From an uncultured Sporosarcina sp. (lineage in GTDB: Bacteria; Bacillota; Bacilli; Bacillales_A; Planococcaceae), in the NCBI GenBank assembly GCA_947644645.1, contig CANSAF010000013.1:1-53585 (forward strand): a DNA stretch of 53,585 nt. The letters are read 5' to 3'. The first letter of the stretch is position 1. Each line of letters starts with the position of its first letter. The translations under genes were made by a program, and so were the position numbers. Below are positions 24,554 to 33,176 of this stretch, piece after piece. A model generated the notes under the pieces. It did not search any database, had not been told where the DNA came from, and saw only the letters and a list, made by a program, of their open reading frames with translations.

Positions 24554-25915
24554 ATGACAACGTTAAACAAAGGGGAAACAAAACAAAGCATGTGGAAATT
24601 CATCATTCCTTCTTTCATTGGGATTTTACTATTTTTAGTACCTATTAAAGTAAATGGTGAAATTACGATTGGTGTCGGTGTGCTCGCTTCAGCTTTACTC
24701 AATACATTTGATGCACAAATACCGTTATTTATTTTAATCATGCTCGGATTTACAATGATATTCACTTGCGTAACAGTCTTGTTGAAACCGAAATTCATTA
24801 TGGACAAGCCATTTTTTAAATCAGTTTTTCTCGTGGGTCCATTTGGAATTATCACACGGATTCTTGGTTTTCTTGTTGGGTTCATGGCTTATTTTCAAGT
24901 CGGTCCTACATTTATTTCTTCGGGGAGTACGGGTGGCGTTGTGCTTTATGATTTAGCACCAGTGCTTCTTACATGGTTTCTATTTGCTGGGATTTTACTT
25001 CCACTACTTGTAGAGTTCGGCCTAATGGAGTTTGTTGGCGCGTTTTTACAAAAGGTTATGCGCCCAATCTTCACATTACCTGGACGTTCATCGATTGATA
25101 CGATGGCTTCATGGATGGGTGCGGGAACTGTCGGGGTTCTCGTTACGATGAAACAGTATGATCAAGGTTATTATACAAAACGTGAAGCCGCAGTGATTGC
25201 GACTACTTTTTCAATCGCGTCGGTAGCTTTCTCCTTAGTCGTTGCACAAGTCATTGGAATTGGTCATTTATTCATCCCATTTTATTTAACGGTTTGTGCA
25301 GGTAGTATTGTTGCGGCGATTATTATGCCAAGAATTCCACCACTTTCAAGAAAAGCGGATACTTATCATGAAGCAGTTGGACAACAAATCGATGAAACGA
25401 CGCCAGAAGGGATGTCTTCATTTGAATGGGGATGGAAACAAGCAATTGATAAAGCAAATACGTCGAAAAGCCCTAAGAGACTCATACAGGATGGGGTTGA
25501 AACTGTACTCGATATTTGGCTCGGCTTAATTCCACTTGTTATGAGTTTAGGCGCAATTGCACTGATTCTTGCGGAATTCACACCGATTTTCAATATCATT
25601 TCGGCGCCACTTGTCCCCTTATTAGAATGGATGCGTATACCTGAAGCAACTGGTGCTGCGCCAACGATGCTTGTTGGTTTTGCAGATATGTTTTTACCAG
25701 CTGTAATTGGCAGTGGACTTGAAAGTGAGTTAACGAAGTTTATCGTTGCTTCTCTTTCTTTAACACAACTTATTTATATGTCTGAAATTGGTATTTTAAT
25801 TTTACGTTCAAATATTCCTGTGAATTTTTGGGAATTACTCATTATTTTTGTACAACGAACGGTGATTACATTACCAATTATTGTATTGATTGCACATTTT
25901 ATTGTATTTCGCTAA
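24554..25915 (+). CDS. YjiH family membrane protein (nucleoside-recognition/GATE domain)
   Basis: 453 residues with about 10-11 predicted helices. The two gate-like halves contain SWMGAGTVGVLVTMKQYDQGYYTKREAA and, after a soluble loop (about 265-315), GAAPTMLVGFADMFLPAVIGSG. This is the YjiH-type arrangement of the nucleoside-recognition family, which includes putative transporters of unproven substrate. Cotranscribed with the aminotransferase (16-base gap, GAGGGGGAAG site), so it may carry that enzyme's substrate; this is inference. Confidence 0.82.
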   Translation: MTTLNKGETKQSMWKFIIPSFIGILLFLVPIKVNGEITIGVGVLASALLNTFDAQIPLFILIMLGFTMIFTCVTVLLKPKFIMDKPFFKSVFLVGPFGIITRILGFLVGFMAYFQVGPTFISSGSTGGVVLYDLAPVLLTWFLFAGILLPLLVEFGLMEFVGAFLQKVMRPIFTLPGRSSIDTMASWMGAGTVGVLVTMKQYDQGYYTKREAAVIATTFSIASVAFSLVVAQVIGIGHLFIPFYLTVCAGSIVAAIIMPRIPPLSRKADTYHEAVGQQIDETTPEGMSSFEWGWKQAIDKANTSKSPKRLIQDGVETVLDIWLGLIPLVMSLGAIALILAEFTPIFNIISAPLVPLLEWMRIPEATGAAPTMLVGFADMFLPAVIGSGLESELTKFIVASLSLTQLIYMSEIGILILRSNIPVNFWELLIIFVQRTVITLPIIVLIAHFIVFR

Positions 25916-25917
25916 AG

Positions 25918-25966
25918 AAGCTTGTTCGGAAAATCGCGTTTTATGATTTTCTGAACGGCTTTTTTT
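25918..25966 (+). terminator. Terminator of the aminotransferase-yjiH operon
   Basis: AAGC..GTTC..GAAAATC pairs with GATTTTC..GAAC..GCTT, followed by T7. Confidence 0.88.
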
Positions 25967-26029
25967 GTCTTCGCATATATTTTTCACCGATAACTTTTGC
26001 AAGTTCCTGCTTAAAACCGCAGCAAAAAT

Positions 26030-26087
26030 AAAAAAGAGAGGTGGCGCTTGAAAGTCTTTATTAACTTTCAAACACCAAGCTCTCTTA
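26030..26087 (-). terminator. Terminator of the rhodanese gene
   Basis: Long stem AAGAGAG..CTTTCAA.. (minus strand) with 8-base loop TAATAAAG and closing CTCTCTT, then TTTTTATTTTT. The rhodanese stop codon is within the stem base. Confidence 0.85.
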
Positions 26088-26381
26088 CTGTACGTCGCCT
26101 TCCCATGCAAGCATGCCGCCGACCATATTCGTTACGTCATAGCCTTGTTCTGCTAAAAAATTACACGCATTGCCACTACGACCGCCAGAACGGCAAACCA
26201 TAATATAGCTTTTACTTTTATCAAGTTCATCTAAACGAGCAGGTACTTCGCCTAAAGCGATATGTTTTGCGCCTGGGATCATTCCTTCTGCAACTTCCTC
26301 ATCTTCACGCACATCAATTAGATGAAGTGTTTCTCCTGCATTTACTTTCTCTAAAAGCTCTTCTGTTGTAATTTCTTTCAT
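26085..26381 (-). CDS. Rhodanese-like domain protein
   Basis: 98 residues, a single rhodanese domain. The active-site loop CRSGGRSGNAC holds the catalytic cysteine (about residue 65); HLIDVREDEEVAEGMIPGAKHI is the conserved CH2A region. Single-domain rhodaneses carry sulfane sulfur as a persulfide in the cytosol. GGAGG lies 5 and 8 bases before two adjacent ATGs; I use the second (26381). It lies about 155 bases downstream of the NdpA-like gene and has its own terminator. Confidence 0.9.
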   Translation of the reverse strand: MKEITTEELLEKVNAGETLHLIDVREDEEVAEGMIPGAKHIALGEVPARLDELDKSKSYIMVCRSGGRSGNACNFLAEQGYDVTNMVGGMLAWEGDVQ

Positions 26382-26536
26382 CATAAATCCCTCCAAATCA
26401 TTAGAATCAAACATAGGAGGTTCGCGCCTCCATATGCCCCTACAGGTATATTAACGCAATGCTATAAAACATGTCAAAATGTATGCCTCAATGTTGTAAA
26501 TCCAAGACAGTTTGTTGTAAACTCAGGCGCTTCTAT

Positions 26537-27541
26537 TTACATCTCTTCTTCAAAATAAATCTTGTAAAACTTACGACCTGTTTCTTCATCTTCACCAGTT
26601 TCGATTAATTGGTCAACCGCCTCAATATCACGAACATTGACGACAATTTCAATATGCTCATCTAGTTTAATTTTTCGCTTATAACCTTTTTCTGCCTTTT
26701 CAATCGCACTTTCTGAAATAATTGTTTCATAAGGCTTTACGCGATTAATAATCACACTTTTCTTCACTTCATCAGCAGTTTCAAACACTTCTTCAATATA
26801 ATCATCGACTTGAAATGACTCTTCATTTCTAAAGTAATCAAGTGTTTTATTCAATAAACTTAATTTCTCTGTATTTGTATATTCCTCTTCCTTTAAAATA
26901 TACTTTTTCACTTCTTGTAAGGCTAAATCGGTTTTCTCATATTGTTCGTCTGCCACTTTTACTTTCAAAAAACGTTCTTGCCAATAAACAATTTCTTCTT
27001 GTCTACGCGTTCTTAGAAATACAGCTGGCGGTTCATCGGGACCCATATCGATAAGGATGGCGGCATTATTAATTTTCTTTACATTAATCCCGTCCACGCC
27101 ATTTACAATCATTTTATTTTCTTCGCTTTTCACATCTAAAAACAATTCTTTTTCATCTATTTTTACAAGTGCGAGTACTTTTTTAGATTCATTCCCTACT
27201 AAACAATTGTCGAACAGCCCGACAAATAAACTACCATTTTTAATGTTCGGGTGGTTAGATACACTATGTAAATGAGTAGCAATATGTTTAGATTCCTCAA
27301 AAAAGTTCTGCTCATCTGCGAAAATCGCTTTAGCATACGTATAGATTTCATTCAATTCTAAATTGGTTTCATGGAAAAAATCATATTGTTGTTCAAACTT
27401 CACTTTACTAAAAGCGAGTTGAGCAAAAGCTGCTTCCAATAACACTTCCGGTTGAGAAAACACTTCATCTCCCAACACCAACTGTTCTTCAATTCCATGT
27501 ACAATATAACTCGATAACTTACTTTCTGAAACTTCTAGCAC
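26537..27541 (-). CDS. NdpA/YejK-like nucleoid-associated protein
   Basis: 334 residues resembling the 37-kDa nucleoid-associated protein family: GSLFVGLFDN followed by KKVLALVKIDEKE and a conserved C-terminus with GRKFYKIYFEEE. Family members associate with the nucleoid in Gram-negative bacteria; the Bacillota versions are uncharacterised. Likely start GTG 27541, 5-6 bases after AAAGGTGA; an in-frame GTG at 27568 lacks a site. Same strand as, and 63 bases after, the EAL-HDOD gene, so probably part of one transcript with it and the DHH-CBS-nucleotidyltransferase gene. Confidence 0.7.
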   Translation of the reverse strand: MLEVSESKLSSYIVHGIEEQLVLGDEVFSQPEVLLEAAFAQLAFSKVKFEQQYDFFHETNLELNEIYTYAKAIFADEQNFFEESKHIATHLHSVSNHPNIKNGSLFVGLFDNCLVGNESKKVLALVKIDEKELFLDVKSEENKMIVNGVDGINVKKINNAAILIDMGPDEPPAVFLRTRRQEEIVYWQERFLKVKVADEQYEKTDLALQEVKKYILKEEEYTNTEKLSLLNKTLDYFRNEESFQVDDYIEEVFETADEVKKSVIINRVKPYETIISESAIEKAEKGYKRKIKLDEHIEIVVNVRDIEAVDQLIETGEDEETGRKFYKIYFEEEM

Positions 27542-27604
27542 GACCTTCACCTTTCTCTCATTCGTCACACTAGCTTATCATATTGTGCAAAGCTCTACAG
27601 CGTT

Positions 27605-28819
27605 TTATACCGCCGCATACGCACGTAAGACGATATTACTTAATTCTTTCTTTTCAATGCCCAATAGCCTAGCAAGTTGAATCGCTTTGTCATAATCCAT
27701 TGCTTCAATCGCTTCTGCAATTTCAAGATAGATTGTCATTTCAGTTTGAACACCGCATAATGTTTCAATAATTTGAGTAGATACGGGTAATGTCGGATAA
27801 ATATCAGCCCGTTTTCTTTGTAAAATTTGATCGATTAAAGAAAACATCCCAAGCATATAGTATTCATCGGCATTTCTTTTTTTACAATGCTTCGCAAGCA
27901 TTTCACAAGTATTTGCGCGAACTAAAGAATGATTCACAAGTACTTTAAGTCGCCCTTTCATCCCTTGAAAGTCCTCTTGATAAACCGTTAAAAATTGTAC
28001 CCATTTCTTAAGTTCTGTTAAACCAATCCGAACAATCGCTTGACGGACAGAGCTAATTTTTTCTAAAGATTGATAAGCGTATGTGTTCGTTTGTTTTAAC
28101 ACTTTAAAAGCCAAGGATACATCACGCATAACAACTCTCGCAATTTGATCTACACTTGTATTTTCGTTATTTAAGAGTCTCAGTAATTCAAAATAATGAA
28201 GCACGTCAGACGGTAACTTTCCATTTCTTACAACTTCTGGTTTCGAAAAATAATACCCTTGAAAAAGCTCATAACCCGACTTCTTAGCTTCTTCAAATTC
28301 GGCTTCCGTTTCAACTTTTTCCGCCAATAAAATGAGGTGTGGGTATGTCTTCTTCAACATTTCAATAGATTTCCGCTCTTCTCTTGTCGTAGATAAAAAA
28401 TCTACTTTAATATATTCCACAACTTCAAACAAAATCGGAAAGCGATGATGTTGATTTTCCAATACAAAATCGTCCAACGCAATTTTAAAGCCATCTTCTT
28501 TTAATTGTTTTAACCTACCAACAATTTCTTCCGTCATTTGTACATCTTCTAGCACTTCAATGACGACTCGTTTTGGATCCAATGTATCGAAAATATTCGT
28601 CACCAGAAGACGTTCAGAAAAATTTATAAATGTTTTGCGAGCCGCGATTTGTTCGAATCCAGGCGATAAAAATGTATTAACGATTACTTTAATCGTTGCC
28701 ACTTCAGGATTAATAGATGGAAAGCTGTTTTCCTGACTATGTCTATACAATAATTCAAATGCAAATAAATTCCCTTCCTTGTTTAAGATGGGCTGTCGCC
28801 CAACAAATAAATCTTCCAT
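27605..28819 (-). CDS. EAL-HDOD protein, degenerate EAL domain (YuxH-like), copy 1
   Basis: 404 residues: an EAL-family domain (about 1-195) then an HDOD domain (about 200-400). In the EAL part the signature glutamate segment is FELLYR, the DDFGTG loop is DDFVLE, and the C-terminal ELFQGYYFSKP is kept. Loss of standard metal-binding residues suggests no c-di-GMP hydrolysis, so it would act as a binding or scaffold protein. The ATG at 28819 follows GAGGTG; the GTG at 28825 overlaps it. It lies 32 bases downstream of the DHH-CBS-nucleotidyltransferase gene. A same-length paralogue is at 33177-34391. Confidence 0.87.
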   Translation of the reverse strand: MEDLFVGRQPILNKEGNLFAFELLYRHSQENSFPSINPEVATIKVIVNTFLSPGFEQIAARKTFINFSERLLVTNIFDTLDPKRVVIEVLEDVQMTEEIVGRLKQLKEDGFKIALDDFVLENQHHRFPILFEVVEYIKVDFLSTTREERKSIEMLKKTYPHLILLAEKVETEAEFEEAKKSGYELFQGYYFSKPEVVRNGKLPSDVLHYFELLRLLNNENTSVDQIARVVMRDVSLAFKVLKQTNTYAYQSLEKISSVRQAIVRIGLTELKKWVQFLTVYQEDFQGMKGRLKVLVNHSLVRANTCEMLAKHCKKRNADEYYMLGMFSLIDQILQRKRADIYPTLPVSTQIIETLCGVQTEMTIYLEIAEAIEAMDYDKAIQLARLLGIEKKELSNIVLRAYAAV

Positions 28820-28851
28820 ACCCACACCTCTTATTTTTTCCTCTTTGAAAT

Positions 28852-31422
28852 TTACAATGATTGACGACTAACAAAACGAGTAATCCATTGTTCTGCCTGT
28901 TCTTTTGATTGTATCTCCCCATTTAACTGCTCAATCTCTAATTGCAATAAAACTTTTGAAAACATTGGCCCCGGTTGCATACCCAATACCATTAAATCTT
29001 CCCCAGTAAAATAATTACAAAGTTGTGATCGACGTTCTAAATAGATGATCATTTGTTCTTTATCTTCAAATAAACCAGAAGCTAATACAAAAATAATGGC
29101 TTCTGAAGAATACTTTTTCAATTCAGCGTGATAATCGCCTATATTTTGCTGATGATGCCATTCATCAAATGCCTGTAAATGAGTGATTTCCGTCAATAAT
29201 TTCATATCCGATTTTGTTAATGCATACGTTCGTGCCATTTCTAAATTTTCTTGACAATAAAATGGGATTAAAAAGAAATTAAACCAACTCGGACATTCTT
29301 GATCGAATGCTTGATAATGCATAGCTAAGTTTTCAGCTATCTCTTTACTCCGTATTTCATGAACTGTTTCAATATTAAACTGATGCCAAAAATTCAATTC
29401 AAATAAACGCCCAATCATATTTGATGGAGTACCTTCGCTAAACAATTTCTTCAACTGATCGACAACACGTGTCGGTGTCAGCTCTCTCACTTGGTCAATA
29501 GAATTTAACGCTAGTTTTTCCGTTTGTTCATCCATCAAAAACTGAAATCTTTCTTCAAAACGAATCCCACGAAAAATACGAGTTGGATCTTCGATAAAAC
29601 TCAAATTATGAAGGACTTTAATTGTCTTTTCTCGTAAATCTTCCTGTCCTCCAAACGGATCAATTAACTCTCCAAAAGATGCACCACTTAAACGAAGCGC
29701 CATCGCGTTAATAGTAAAATCTCGGCGATGTAAATCTTCATTCAAAGTCGAGCCTTCAACATCCGGTAAGGAAGCTGGGCGATCATAATATTCCAATCTA
29801 GACGATGTAATATCGATGACAATTCCAGACGGATGCGTCCATGTCGCCGTCCCAAAACTATCATGCTCAATGATTTCACCATCGTAATCCTCTTTTAATC
29901 CTCTTGCAAATAAAATCCCATTGCCTTCAACCACTAAATCGATATCATCATTCGATTTTTGCAACATAATATCCCGAACAATGCCACCAATTAAATAGAC
30001 CGACTTTTTCATACGGTTTGCTGTTTGGCTAATTTGCTGCAACAAGGTAAAGACTTCTTTCGGCAATTGCTGCTCCATTGCATTTTGTAAATTTTTCTGC
30101 GTTTTGTCTATCTTTTCTATCGGCGTATTTGTTAAAAAATCATTATGTAACATCTCAATAATATTGGTACGCGTTACAATCCCAATAATTTTACCATCCT
30201 CAATCACTGGCAAGCGTCCGATATTATGCTCAATAATCAGTTTTTGAATTTCTTCCAATGTTGTTTCGGGATGAATCGTTATAATATTCGTTGTCATATA
30301 GGCTTTAACTGGCGCATGTCCTAAACCATGATGATTCCCTTTATCCAAATCTCTTCGTGTAATTAAACCGACTAACTGACCGTCTTTTATAATCGGATAA
30401 CCCGAATGACCATATCGATACATCCGCTGTCCAGCTTCTTCAATAGTCGTTTCTGGCGATAATGACTTAACCGGTTTCGACATAATATCTCTCGCTGTAA
30501 TGGCTGGTTCTAACATCGTCGGTAATTGACTCATTACATCATTTAAAACAACTGATCGATCTGCGTTTTTAACCATCGCTGAGCCTGCTTGTTTATGCCC
30601 GCCACCGCCAAACTTCTTTAATAATGGAAGCAGTGACACGCGATTTGAAGTTGCTCGCCCGACAATATGCACATGATTTTTCATTTTCACAACTGTAATC
30701 GCAACGTCTGCACCTTTAATCCCAAGTAATTTATGCGTTAATAATGAAAGACCCCCTTGAAATTTTTTCACTTCAAAACTACTCACAATAATTTCAAGTC
30801 CATCAATCTCGTGCATTTCCGATTCTGCCAATAAATTGTCCAATAAATCTTGCTGTTCTGGTTCCAAGGTTTGCGCTGAAAAACGTTGAACGATTGATAA
30901 ATTCATACCCTTTTCCAGTAAATAACTGACAGTCTGCAAGTCACGTGTTGTCGTATTTTTATAAATAAAATTCCCTGTATCCGTATAAAGTCCGAGCCCA
31001 AAAAGTGTTGCCTCAAACTCAGATATTGCCAAGTTTTGTTCACGAATCTTTTCGATTAATAGCGTAACAGCCGCCCCGACAGGTTCAATGATCCCTTCTT
31101 GGTACTTCACATTATTTGGATGTTTTGGATGATGATCATAAACGATGATTTTATAGTTTTCCACATTAAAATCATCTGGTAATCGTCCGACTCTATTTAA
31201 GGAAGCAACATCTACTAAAATAATCGTTTCTACTTTTGACCAATCCACATGAATATCCCGTACAAAATCAAATGTATCTCTATAAATATTCAAAAACCGA
31301 CTGACCCGATCATCTTGTCGATCTGAGATTACAAGTTGTGCGTCGGGATAAACTTTTTTCGCGGCAACCATCGATGCGAGTGCATCAAAATCCGTATTAA
31401 CATGTGAAAGTATGATTTGCAA
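28852..31422 (-). CDS. DHH-DHHA1 / CBS pair / tRNA nucleotidyltransferase (CCA- or poly(A)-adding) fusion
   Basis: About 856 residues with four parts. A DHH phosphoesterase domain has DFDALASM (11-18) and DHHPKHP (96-102). DHHA1 has GGGGHKQAG (272-280). Two CBS domains span about 308-430. A class II nucleotidyltransferase has LIGGIVRD (477-484), DDIDLVVEG (492-500) and RRDFTINAMAL, followed by the RNA-binding helical body. It should act on tRNA 3' ends, with the DHH part perhaps as a nuclease or cyclic-dinucleotide/nanoRNA hydrolase and the CBS pair sensing adenine nucleotides. The TTG at 31422 follows GGGGGGA by 6 bases; an ATG at 31452 lacks a site. Confidence 0.88.
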   Translation of the reverse strand: MQIILSHVNTDFDALASMVAAKKVYPDAQLVISDRQDDRVSRFLNIYRDTFDFVRDIHVDWSKVETIILVDVASLNRVGRLPDDFNVENYKIIVYDHHPKHPNNVKYQEGIIEPVGAAVTLLIEKIREQNLAISEFEATLFGLGLYTDTGNFIYKNTTTRDLQTVSYLLEKGMNLSIVQRFSAQTLEPEQQDLLDNLLAESEMHEIDGLEIIVSSFEVKKFQGGLSLLTHKLLGIKGADVAITVVKMKNHVHIVGRATSNRVSLLPLLKKFGGGGHKQAGSAMVKNADRSVVLNDVMSQLPTMLEPAITARDIMSKPVKSLSPETTIEEAGQRMYRYGHSGYPIIKDGQLVGLITRRDLDKGNHHGLGHAPVKAYMTTNIITIHPETTLEEIQKLIIEHNIGRLPVIEDGKIIGIVTRTNIIEMLHNDFLTNTPIEKIDKTQKNLQNAMEQQLPKEVFTLLQQISQTANRMKKSVYLIGGIVRDIMLQKSNDDIDLVVEGNGILFARGLKEDYDGEIIEHDSFGTATWTHPSGIVIDITSSRLEYYDRPASLPDVEGSTLNEDLHRRDFTINAMALRLSGASFGELIDPFGGQEDLREKTIKVLHNLSFIEDPTRIFRGIRFEERFQFLMDEQTEKLALNSIDQVRELTPTRVVDQLKKLFSEGTPSNMIGRLFELNFWHQFNIETVHEIRSKEIAENLAMHYQAFDQECPSWFNFFLIPFYCQENLEMARTYALTKSDMKLLTEITHLQAFDEWHHQQNIGDYHAELKKYSSEAIIFVLASGLFEDKEQMIIYLERRSQLCNYFTGEDLMVLGMQPGPMFSKVLLQLEIEQLNGEIQSKEQAEQWITRFVSRQSL

Positions 31423-31554
31423 TCCGAATCCCCCCGTTAAAATAATACCCATTCATTTCATCTACTGGTATTTTACCACAATGCGCCAAAAGACTCCCAT
31501 TTCAGTCGCATCAAATTTCAACGATTCTTCAATTTATGAACACTTTACAATTAC

Positions 31555-31563
31555 TGTTATAAT
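31555..31563 (+). promoter_or_regulatory. Extended -10 promoter of the SLAP-type gene
   Basis: TGTTATAAT, a perfect TATAAT (31558-31563) with upstream TGN; the -35 (TATGAA, 17 bases upstream) is weak. Confidence 0.55.
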
Positions 31564-31593
31564 GGATGTACTATTATGAAAGCAGGTGGAACT

Positions 31594-31953
31594 ATGCAAA
31601 AACTCTTTTTTGAACATGCATGGGATAAAACAATCGGACAAATTGACCGGGACAAAATTACAACCCTATTTCAATCAATACAAACCGAAGAAGATATTCA
31701 CTTTTTATTTTTATGGGAAGCACAAAATCATAGGGATGAACATTTAGTAACTGTGCTCATTCATAATCCAAGCGCTGAACCTCTCAAATTAACGCAAACA
31801 CCGATTACTTATCAACAAGATTTTAAGACTGAAAAAACTGCTTTATTCACTTTACCAATTCAAGTTCCTGCCCAAACTTCTATGCCCTGGACTTTTATCT
31901 ACACTGACCAGCAAACTGAACAAGTCCCGATTTATTTAATTACAAAAAAATAA
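31594..31953 (+). CDS. SLAP-domain-like protein
   Basis: 119 residues from the ATG at 31594 (AGGTGG 4 bases upstream; an in-frame ATG at 31576 is less likely). It contains DEHLVTVLIHNPSAEPLKLTQTPITY and FTLPIQVPAQTSMPWTFIY, the two blocks typical of the SLAP domain found in Bacillota surface and accessory-Sec-linked proteins. It has no signal peptide and no membrane helix, and secA2-type genes are not nearby. Single-gene unit, divergent from the DHH-CBS gene. Family assignment is by resemblance. Confidence 0.6.
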   Translation: MQKLFFEHAWDKTIGQIDRDKITTLFQSIQTEEDIHFLFLWEAQNHRDEHLVTVLIHNPSAEPLKLTQTPITYQQDFKTEKTALFTLPIQVPAQTSMPWTFIYTDQQTEQVPIYLITKK

Positions 31954-31954
31954 C

Positions 31955-32006
31955 AAAAAGGCAGTTCAGAAAGTCTGGGGGAGTGACTTTTCTGAACTGC
32001 CTTCTT
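31955..32006. terminator. Bidirectional terminator between SLAP gene and repeat-protein gene
   Basis: AAGGCAGTTCAGAAAGTC (31958-31975) pairs with GACTTTTCTGAACTGCCTT (31985-32003), with one bulge and a short loop; T-rich on both exits. Confidence 0.85.
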
Positions 32007-32021
32007 TAACTGTAAATCTAC

Positions 32022-33059
32022 TTAAATATTTCCGTTATAAAGAAGACCACCACGCATATCGATGATTTTCAAATGACTTTTGTTTTTAATGTAGATACTT
32101 TTATAACGTGGCTTACCATTTCCATCATTAAGTAAAACAATTCGTTTCCCTCGATTATCCTCAACTACTTGAGCTGAATAGCTACCCATATCAATCTTAC
32201 TAGCCATCACACCATATTCCGCTAATCCCGAAATGCTATTTTTCGGTGCTTCTACTTTTGGAGCCTCTTGCTTCGGTGTTTCCGCTTTTGGTGTCTCTTG
32301 TTTTGGCGCTTCGACTTTCGGAACTTCCTGTTTCGGCGTTTCTACTTTTGGTGCTTCTTGCTTCGGCACTTCTACTTTTGGCGTGTCTTCTACTTTCGGC
32401 ACTTCTTGCTTCGGTGCTTCCGGCGCTTCTACTACCTCATTTTTCTTTTCTTCAATGAGTTTTCCATCGAATACTAATCCGCCTTTAAAATCAATCATTT
32501 TTAAACGTTGCTGTTCTTTAATATAGATGCTTTTATACTGTGGTTGATCATTTTCATTCATGAATAAAATTACGCGCTTTCCACGGTTTTCCTCAACGAT
32601 GCGCATTTTAAAATTCGCCACATCGATTTGATTCATTAGTGTGGAAAACTCGGGTAATTTTTCGATATCAGCATTTTCCATATCGTTTCCGTCTGCTAAC
32701 TGTCCGATTTTCCCATTAAAAATTAATCCTTCATTGAAATCGACAACTTTCAGCTGTTCAGAGTGTTTCATATAAATACTTTTGTATTCTGGATGTCCCG
32801 CGTCATTTTTTAATAAAATGACTCTTTTATTTTCATCATCTTCTACAACTGTTGTATTTAACTCATCGAAATGAACAACTTCTGCTAATGTTTCATATTC
32901 TTCAAAACTATAAACTCCCGCAACCTCATTTTCAACTGGCATATGTTCAATAATTGGTGTGTCATATGCATATGGCGTTGCTTTAGCATTGACGACATAA
33001 CCAATCCCCGCACTTGTAAATAAAATAACTCCTGCTGCTGTTAAAATCATTTTCTTCAT
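32022..33059 (-). CDS. Secreted or anchored protein with three copies of an unrecognised module and a Pro/Glu/Lys linker
   Basis: 345 residues. Residues 1-25 form a signal peptide or anchor (MKKMILTAAGVILFTSAGIGY). Three homologous ~50-residue modules lie at about 68-118, 149-201 and 294-345, each with the pattern VVE(D/E)-x-KR(V/I)-x(6)-P-x-YKSIY-x-K-x(4)-LK-x-(I/V)D-x(3)-GL-x(3)-G. Modules 2 and 3 are separated by a linker (206-274) of decapeptide-like PKQE-x-PKVE-x repeats, as in wall-spanning regions. No LPxTG or catalytic motif is seen. I do not recognise the module. Its ribosome binding site lies within a 12-bp hairpin. It follows the second EAL-HDOD gene on the same strand. Confidence 0.82.
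   Translation of the reverse strand: MKKMILTAAGVILFTSAGIGYVVNAKATPYAYDTPIIEHMPVENEVAGVYSFEEYETLAEVVHFDELNTTVVEDDENKRVILLKNDAGHPEYKSIYMKHSEQLKVVDFNEGLIFNGKIGQLADGNDMENADIEKLPEFSTLMNQIDVANFKMRIVEENRGKRVILFMNENDQPQYKSIYIKEQQRLKMIDFKGGLVFDGKLIEEKKNEVVEAPEAPKQEVPKVEDTPKVEVPKQEAPKVETPKQEVPKVEAPKQETPKAETPKQEAPKVEAPKNSISGLAEYGVMASKIDMGSYSAQVVEDNRGKRIVLLNDGNGKPRYKSIYIKNKSHLKIIDMRGGLLYNGNI
32238..32444. repeat. Minisatellite-like DNA encoding the PKQExPKVEx linker
   Basis: Tandem 30-base units (two 15-base half units) encode the low-complexity linker, with wobble-position differences between copies. This region is prone to length variation. Confidence 0.75.
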
Positions 33060-33067
33060 GTTTTTTC

Positions 33068-33108
33068 TCTCCCTGTTTTTGATCTACTTTCAGTTTAAAA
33101 CAGGGAGA
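33068..33108 (-). promoter_or_regulatory. Hairpin sequestering the repeat-protein ribosome binding site
   Basis: On the minus strand TCTCCCTGTTTT (33097-33108) pairs perfectly with AAAACAGGGAGA (33068-33079); the loop is 17 bases. The 3' arm contains GGGAGA, the Shine-Dalgarno of the gene starting at 33059. No T-run follows, so translational control is more likely than termination. Confidence 0.55.
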
Positions 33109-33176
33109 TGAGACGATGCTGTGAGTTAGATTAGAATTTGATGAGAATTTCTACATTCATTTATTAATATGGAAAA

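Noticed and set aside
32238-32444. CRISPR-like or tandem non-coding repeat
   Set aside because: The repeats are in frame and encode the Pro/Lys/Glu linker of a surface protein; there are no spacers.
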